In this document: in pieces, positions 59,646-64,000 of the stretch
How the letters are laid out: every line of letters begins with the position of its first letter
Position numbering within the stretch: position 1 is the stretch's first letter
Assembly: GCF_015356855.1 (NCBI RefSeq)
Contig: NZ_ARXR01000013.1
Coordinates: 16,717 to 80,716 of the forward strand
DNA length: 64,000 nt
Direction: 5' to 3'
Origin: Alloalcanivorax venustensis ISO4
GTDB lineage: Bacteria > Pseudomonadota > Gammaproteobacteria > Pseudomonadales > Alcanivoracaceae
Notes under the pieces: generated by a model
Databases searched by the model: none
The model's input: the letters and a program-made list of their open reading frames with translations, nothing else
What the model was told of the DNA's origin: nothing
Translations under genes and position numbers: made by a program

Positions 59646-61193
59646 TTACGCGCCCTGGCCCGGTTTTGCAGTCCCCGGCACGGGAATGATGTCCGCCCAC
59701 AGGGCTTCGCCGTCCGCGTCCAGCAAGGCGGCTTCCGCGTCGCCGGGACCGAACTGGCGCACCCGACGGGTGTCCTTCCAGGCCGGGCCCTGCACCGCCC
59801 GACCGTGGGCGAAATCCCCCCAGACTTTCTGCACCTCGGCCGCCAGAGCGCGGGCCGGCTCGCCGCCGCCGGTGAAGAACATGCCCGCCGGGGTGTCGGT
59901 GACGCCGAACACGAACGGCACGTCGATCACGTGGCAGGCGCCCATGGGCACGCCGAACTGCTGGCTGGTCCAGGTGAACTGGAAGCCGCGGGTGTCGTCC
60001 CGGTGGGCGGCCTGGGCGTCCAGCAACCGCAGAGTGGGCACGCGGAACAGCCGGTCGGTTTCCATGGCCGAGAACCAGTCCATGTTGCTGCGCTGCGGGT
60101 CCGGCGTGACGGTGCGCTGGTAGTAGCTGAGCGCCTGCTGGCCGTGCTGCGGCAGCGCGCGCTGGAAGCGGCGCAGGATTTCCGCCTCGTCAAAGCGGCG
60201 CAATTCCTCCACCGAGGGGAAGCCCGCCATCGGCCCGGCGTACTGGAAGAAGTGATATTCGTCCCGGCAGACGCTGGCCATCAGGGCGATATCGCGGGCC
60301 TCGCCGTCGGCAATGGCGTCCACCGGCAGGCGCGGCAGCAGGTCGCCGTCCACCATCGGCTGGAAATTCATCGCGAACTGCGGCGTGGTGTCGCGCAGGC
60401 CACGTTTCACCAGGGTGCGCAGGGCCTGATTCTGGGCGGCGATCCAGGCTTTCGGGTCGGCCTGCCGGAGCTTGTCGGCGGCGCTGCCCTCGCCCGGCAA
60501 CGCCTCCACGAAGGCGCTTGTGACCTTGGCCACCTCTTCCGGGGCGAGCGCGAAGTCGCCGGCGCCGGATTGCACGATGGCGCCCTGGAACAGGGGCCGG
60601 GCGCGGGGCGTGGCCATCAGGGTGGCGACACTGAAGCCGCCGGCGGATTCGCCGAACAGGGTGACCCGGTCGGGCCGACCGCCGAACGCTTCGATGTGCC
60701 GGTTGACCCATTCCAGCGCCGCCACCTGGTCGCGCAGGCCCAGGTTGCTGTCCGCCTCCAGCTCCGGGGCGATGGCGGCGAAGTCGGCGAACCCGTGGGC
60801 GCCCAACCGGTAGGCGGCGTGCACCACCACCACCTTCTGGCTGGCCGCCAGGGCGGCGCCGTTATACAGCGGCTGGGACACCGAGCCGGCGATATAGCCG
60901 CCACCGTGGTACCAGAGCATCACCGGGAAGGGCCCCTCCCCCTCCGGCACCCAGATATTCAGGTACAGGCAGTCTTCCCCGGAGTCCTCCACGCCCATCA
61001 GCGGGTTCTTGACCTGCAGCGACGGCAACGGATAGCGGTCCGCGTTGACGCTCCGGTCGCTGTCCGGCAACGGCCGGGGCGCCTTGAACCGCAGCTCGCC
61101 CACCGGCGGCAGCGCGAACGGCACGCCCCGGAATTCCACCACGCCGTCGCCGGCGAGGCCCTGATACCCACCCTGGGGAAGCTCTACCTTCAT
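59646..61193 (-). CDS. Type B carboxylesterase
   Basis: 515 residues, alpha/beta hydrolase. Oxyanion-hole MLWYHGGGYIAGS, nucleophile Ser184 in FGESAGGFS, and a late His in GACHVIDVPFVFG. The EDCLYLNIW signature is present. There is no signal peptide, so a cytoplasmic esterase on xenobiotic or lipid esters is likely. Its ATG follows CTCCCGA-poor context, so the start is set by the family N-terminus. Confidence 0.9.
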   Translation of the reverse strand: MKVELPQGGYQGLAGDGVVEFRGVPFALPPVGELRFKAPRPLPDSDRSVNADRYPLPSLQVKNPLMGVEDSGEDCLYLNIWVPEGEGPFPVMLWYHGGGYIAGSVSQPLYNGAALAASQKVVVVHAAYRLGAHGFADFAAIAPELEADSNLGLRDQVAALEWVNRHIEAFGGRPDRVTLFGESAGGFSVATLMATPRARPLFQGAIVQSGAGDFALAPEEVAKVTSAFVEALPGEGSAADKLRQADPKAWIAAQNQALRTLVKRGLRDTTPQFAMNFQPMVDGDLLPRLPVDAIADGEARDIALMASVCRDEYHFFQYAGPMAGFPSVEELRRFDEAEILRRFQRALPQHGQQALSYYQRTVTPDPQRSNMDWFSAMETDRLFRVPTLRLLDAQAAHRDDTRGFQFTWTSQQFGVPMGACHVIDVPFVFGVTDTPAGMFFTGGGEPARALAAEVQKVWGDFAHGRAVQGPAWKDTRRVRQFGPGDAEAALLDADGEALWADIIPVPGTAKPGQGA

Positions 61194-61320
61194 GCACTCT
61201 CTCCCGATGTGTCCCGGTTCGGCGGAACACCTTGTTTAATTGTCGGACAACAAAAGATACCCAAAACGCCGGGTTGCTTACCATCGGCGCCACTGATGTT
61301 GGATAAGGAGACCCTTACTC

Positions 61321-61668
61321 ATGAGCGACGCACAAGCAAACACCGAATCCCCGGCCACCACCCTGAACGCGAAGCTGTCCGATTTAAGCACGGAAATCAG
61401 CGCCACGGCGGACAAGCTTAGCAAAGCGGCCCAGGGCGCGGTGACCCGGCTCAGCGAATCCGGTAACGAATTCTTTCAGGAGCTGATCAAAAGCGGCGAA
61501 TCCCTGCGGGCCAAAACCGGCAAGAGCGGCGACGCGGAACAGTGGCGCGTGCGTCTGGCCCACACCCTCGGCCTGCCCACCCGCGACGAAATGGACGCCC
61601 TCAACAAAAAGCTCGACCGCATCAACCGCAAGGTCAATAAACTGGCCCGCGAACAAAAAGCGAAATGA
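61321..61668 (+). CDS. Phasin-like (PhaF/PhaI-related) granule-associated protein
   Basis: 115 residues, almost entirely helical: KLSDLSTEISATADKLSKAA in the middle and a coiled-coil end EMDALNKKLDRINRKVNKLA typical of poly(hydroxyalkanoate) granule proteins. The C-terminal KPAA-like histone tail of PhaF is missing. AAGGAGACCCTTACTC precedes the ATG. No pha synthase is nearby. Confidence 0.75.
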   Translation: MSDAQANTESPATTLNAKLSDLSTEISATADKLSKAAQGAVTRLSESGNEFFQELIKSGESLRAKTGKSGDAEQWRVRLAHTLGLPTRDEMDALNKKLDRINRKVNKLAREQKAK

Positions 61669-61710
61669 TCGAGCCTGACCGGGCCGTGCCGGCCCGGTCG
61701 CTTTCCCGTC

Positions 61711-61730
61711 ATTGACTGGCCGGCGTCAAT
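61711..61730. promoter_or_regulatory. Inverted repeat before the AraC-family gene
   Basis: ATTGAC-TGGCCGGC-GTCAAT, followed by a third TTGAC at 61735. Placed 17-36 bases before the ATG, as an autoregulator site might be. Confidence 0.4.
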
Positions 61731-61746
61731 CACGTTGACTTCCGCT

Positions 61747-62781
61747 ATGTCTGATTCCCATCCGCCTTCCCTGCATTCACTGACCGTGGCCTCGTTCTGG
61801 ATCGAGTACCTGCTCGACGCCGCGTTGCACGCGGGCGTGGACCTCAGCGATGCCCTGGTGCGTCTGGGGGTGAGCGAGGCGGAGCTGGAATCGCCCCGGG
61901 CCCGGGTGCCGTTGAAGGTCGAAAACCGGTTGTTCGAACTGGCCCTGGAAGGCAGCGGCGACCCCTTGTTCGGGCTGCACATGGGCGAATGCATCCGGCC
62001 ACGCTTCATGGGCGAGCTGGGCTACGCCAGCATGTCCAGCGCCACCCTGCGCGACGCCATCGAACTGATGATCCCGTTCGCGCGGGTGACCACCGAATTC
62101 GCCGACCTGCGCTTCGAGTGGCACGATAATGAACTCTGGCTGATCCTCGATACCCCCTTCGAGGACCTGCCCACCTCGCCGCACCGGGTGGACGCCTTCT
62201 ACGCCGGCGCGGTGGTGTTCGGCCGCTGGATTCTGGGCGCCGAGCTCAACCCCATGGCGGTGCACTTCCGGCACCCGCCCCACGGCGACAGCGGCGAATA
62301 CCAGCGCCTGTTCGGCTGCCCGGTGTCGTTCTCCCAGCCCTGCAACGCCCTGGTCATCGACGAAGCCCTGCTGGATCTGCCGCTGCGCGACGCCGATCCG
62401 GAGGTGAACCGCATTGCCCGTTCGCGGATGCAGCGGGCGGTGACCCAGTACCGGGCCCGCGACAACCTGCTGGAGCAGGTTCGCCTGGAAATCCAGCAGC
62501 GGCTGGTGGACGGCGTGCCGCAGCTGGAACCGATCGCCGAGCGCCTGGGCGTCAAACCCTGGACCCTGCGCCGCCGGCTGCGCGCGGAACAGGCGGACTT
62601 TTCCACCCTGCTGGAAGAAGAGCGGCGCCGGCTGGCCTGCGACTGGCTGCTGCACAGCAACCGCTCGGTGAACCAGATCGCCCTGGATCTGGGCTATTCC
62701 GAGCAGAGCGCCTTCAACCGCGCCTTCAAGCGCTGGTTCGGCGTCACCCCAGTGAGCTACCGGGACAGCGGCGGCCACTGA
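61747..62781 (+). CDS. AraC-family regulator with arabinose-binding-type N-domain
   Basis: 344 residues. The N-terminal sensing domain (about 15-200) is of the PF12625 type (VRLGVSEAELESPRARVPLK, FGLHMGECIRPRFMGELGYA). The two C-terminal helix-turn-helix units run about 240-340 (IAERLGVKPWTLRRRLRAEQ and NQIALDLGYSEQSAFNRAFK) ending in WFGVTPVSYR. The effector is unknown; related proteins respond to fatty acids or amino acids. The region just upstream holds the inverted repeat ATTGAC-N8-GTCAAT (61711-61730), a possible autoregulatory site. Confidence 0.9.
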   Translation: MSDSHPPSLHSLTVASFWIEYLLDAALHAGVDLSDALVRLGVSEAELESPRARVPLKVENRLFELALEGSGDPLFGLHMGECIRPRFMGELGYASMSSATLRDAIELMIPFARVTTEFADLRFEWHDNELWLILDTPFEDLPTSPHRVDAFYAGAVVFGRWILGAELNPMAVHFRHPPHGDSGEYQRLFGCPVSFSQPCNALVIDEALLDLPLRDADPEVNRIARSRMQRAVTQYRARDNLLEQVRLEIQQRLVDGVPQLEPIAERLGVKPWTLRRRLRAEQADFSTLLEEERRRLACDWLLHSNRSVNQIALDLGYSEQSAFNRAFKRWFGVTPVSYRDSGGH

Positions 62782-62836
62782 GACGCCGGTTTGGCGCCGA
62801 TCCGCACCGATCCGTGCGCTCGCCCATCAGCTACTC

Positions 62837-62842
62837 TATAAT
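62837..62842 (+). promoter_or_regulatory. -10 box for mdh
   Basis: TATAAT, perfect consensus, 96 bases before the mdh ATG. The -35 at the expected distance is not conserved. Confidence 0.45.
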
Positions 62843-62937
62843 GCGCGCGGCCCGGGGAACCTCCGAATGCGCACTTCCTAGCCAAGGTCGTATTCAGAGG
62901 CTCCTCAGTTCTCCCGACGATTCCAAGGAGATTTTTA

Positions 62938-63918
62938 ATGAAAGCACCCGTACGCGTAGCTGTCACCGGCGCCGCTGGCCAGATCAGCTATTCCCTGCTG
63001 TTCCGCATCGCCTCCGGCGACATGCTCGGCAAAGACCAGCCGGTTATCCTCCAGCTTCTCGAAATCACCCCCGCCCTGGAAGCGCTGAAAGGCGTGGCCA
63101 TGGAGCTGGAAGACTGTGCCTTCCCGCTGGTTGACGGCATCGTGCAGACCGACGACGCCAAGGTGGCGTTCAAGGACGCCGATTACGCCCTGCTGGTCGG
63201 TGCCCGTCCGCGCGGTCCGGGTATGGAGCGCAAGGACCTGCTGGAAGCCAACGCGGCGATCTTCTCCGCCCAGGGCCAGGCCATCAACGAAGTCGCCAGC
63301 CGCGACATCAAGGTGCTGGTGGTCGGCAACCCGGCCAACACCAACGCCCTGATCGCCCAGCGCAACGCGCCGGACATCGACCCGCGTCAGTTCACCGCCA
63401 TGACCCGCCTGGACCACAACCGCGCCATGGCGCAGCTGGGCAACAAGCTGGGCAAGAGCATCAACGACGTTAAGAAGATGACCATCTGGGGCAACCACTC
63501 CTCCACCCAGTACCCGGATCTGCACCACTGCGAAGTGGACGGCAAACCCGCCATTGATCAGGTCGAGCAGGACTGGTACGAGAACGACTACATCCCCACC
63601 GTGCAGCAGCGCGGCGCCGCCATTATCAAGGCACGGGGCGCGTCCTCCGCCGCGTCCGCCGCCAACGCCGCGGTCGACCACATGCGCAGCTGGGCGCTGG
63701 GCAGTGACGACGGCGACTGGGTGTCCATGGGCATCTACAGCGACGGCTCCTACGGCATCCAGGAAGGTCTGATCTATTCCTACCCGTGCGTTTGCAAAAA
63801 CGGCGACTGGGAAATCGTTCAGGGCCTGGACGTGAATGACTTCTCCCGCGAGCGCATGACCGCCACCGAAACCGAGCTGGCCGAAGAGCGCGACGCGGTG
63901 AAGCATCTGCTGCCGTAA
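62938..63918 (+). CDS. mdh: Malate dehydrogenase
   Basis: 326 residues, the LDH-like single-domain-pair type with NAD. Cofactor loop [21 protein letters not shown]; catalytic His in [11 protein letters not shown] (about 187) and substrate Arg pair in [13 protein letters not shown] and TRLDHNRA. Oxidises malate to oxaloacetate. AAGGAG lies seven bases before the ATG. It is the last gene before a strong terminator. Confidence 0.97.
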   Translation: MKAPVRVAVTGAAGQISYSLLFRIASGDMLGKDQPVILQLLEITPALEALKGVAMELEDCAFPLVDGIVQTDDAKVAFKDADYALLVGARPRGPGMERKDLLEANAAIFSAQGQAINEVASRDIKVLVVGNPANTNALIAQRNAPDIDPRQFTAMTRLDHNRAMAQLGNKLGKSINDVKKMTIWGNHSSTQYPDLHHCEVDGKPAIDQVEQDWYENDYIPTVQQRGAAIIKARGASSAASAANAAVDHMRSWALGSDDGDWVSMGIYSDGSYGIQEGLIYSYPCVCKNGDWEIVQGLDVNDFSRERMTATETELAEERDAVKHLLP

Positions 63919-63951
63919 GTGATCCCGGTTTCCTGACGAAACCGTCGATCA

Positions 63952-63985
63952 AAAAAAAGGGCCTCCGAATGGAGGCCCTTTTTTT
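63952..63985 (+). terminator. Intrinsic terminator after mdh
   Basis: A-run, GGGCCTCC-GAAT-GGAGGCCC hairpin, then seven T. A second smaller hairpin, GGTTTC-N5-GAAACC, lies just before it at 63927-63943. Confidence 0.92.
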
Positions 63986-64000
63986 AGGTTCATCGCGCTT

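Overview
The window is GC-rich, densely coded chromosome from a gammaproteobacterium. From about 15.5 to 42 kb the gene order matches, from memory, the Pseudomonas core block yccA-tusDCB-trpD2-cysG-serS-rarA-lolA-ftsK-trxB-aat-bpt-infA-clpA-clpS-cspD-icd-rluE-nudix-mnmA-hflD-purB-roxA. The order gacA-uvrC-pgsA-tRNA(Gly-Cys-Leu) is also shared with E. coli. The interruptions of that order, the acyl-CoA dehydrogenase pair, the acetoacetyl-CoA synthetase, the phasin-like protein and the Pseudomonas-like REP doublets suggest a marine lipid or hydrocarbon user near Alcanivorax/Alloalcanivorax or another Pseudomonadales/Oceanospirillales lineage. The genus is an inference.

Layout. 1-7.6 kb (minus strand): a signalling cluster running from a 1225-residue hybrid histidine kinase through CheR, a lone receiver, CheB and a REC-PAS-PilZ protein, directly followed by the type II secretion ATPase gspE, which runs off the window. 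7.7-11.5 kb: three tRNA genes, pgsA, uvrC and gacA. 11.7-14.9 kb: a tight cstA / Cys-Cys-tailed small protein / ArsA-like ATPase operon, then a convergent ABM monooxygenase. 14.9-15.4 kb: a palindrome-rich spacer with tRNA-Ser and inverted fragments of its 3' end. 15.5-42.3 kb: the conserved housekeeping block, interrupted by an acetoacetyl-CoA synthetase gene between aat and bpt and apparently lacking tusE. 42.4-46 kb: a little-known envelope gene set (lipoprotein, MORN-like repeat protein, secretin-N-domain-like protein). 46-64 kb: glcB, ttcA, an SDR, a pair of acyl-CoA dehydrogenases with a CAAACGTTTG palindrome in front, a diguanylate cyclase, a UPF0149 protein, a repeat-tailed protein, a GMC oxidoreductase divergent from an Lgt-like membrane protein, trhO-bolA, a carboxylesterase, a phasin-like protein, an AraC regulator and mdh.

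Themes. Several tRNA and ribosome modification genes are present (tusDCB and mnmA for 2-thiouridine, ttcA, trhO, rluE, roxA, a TrmB-like methyltransferase). A complete N-degron set (aat, bpt, clpS, clpA) lies within 7 kb. icd, glcB and mdh represent the TCA and glyoxylate routes. c-di-GMP appears twice: a GGDEF cyclase and the PilZ output protein beside gspE. Non-coding repeats include two REP doublets near 46.0 and 58.0 kb, a perfect 29-bp inverted repeat near 58.2 kb, and the tRNA-Ser-derived palindrome near 15.3 kb.
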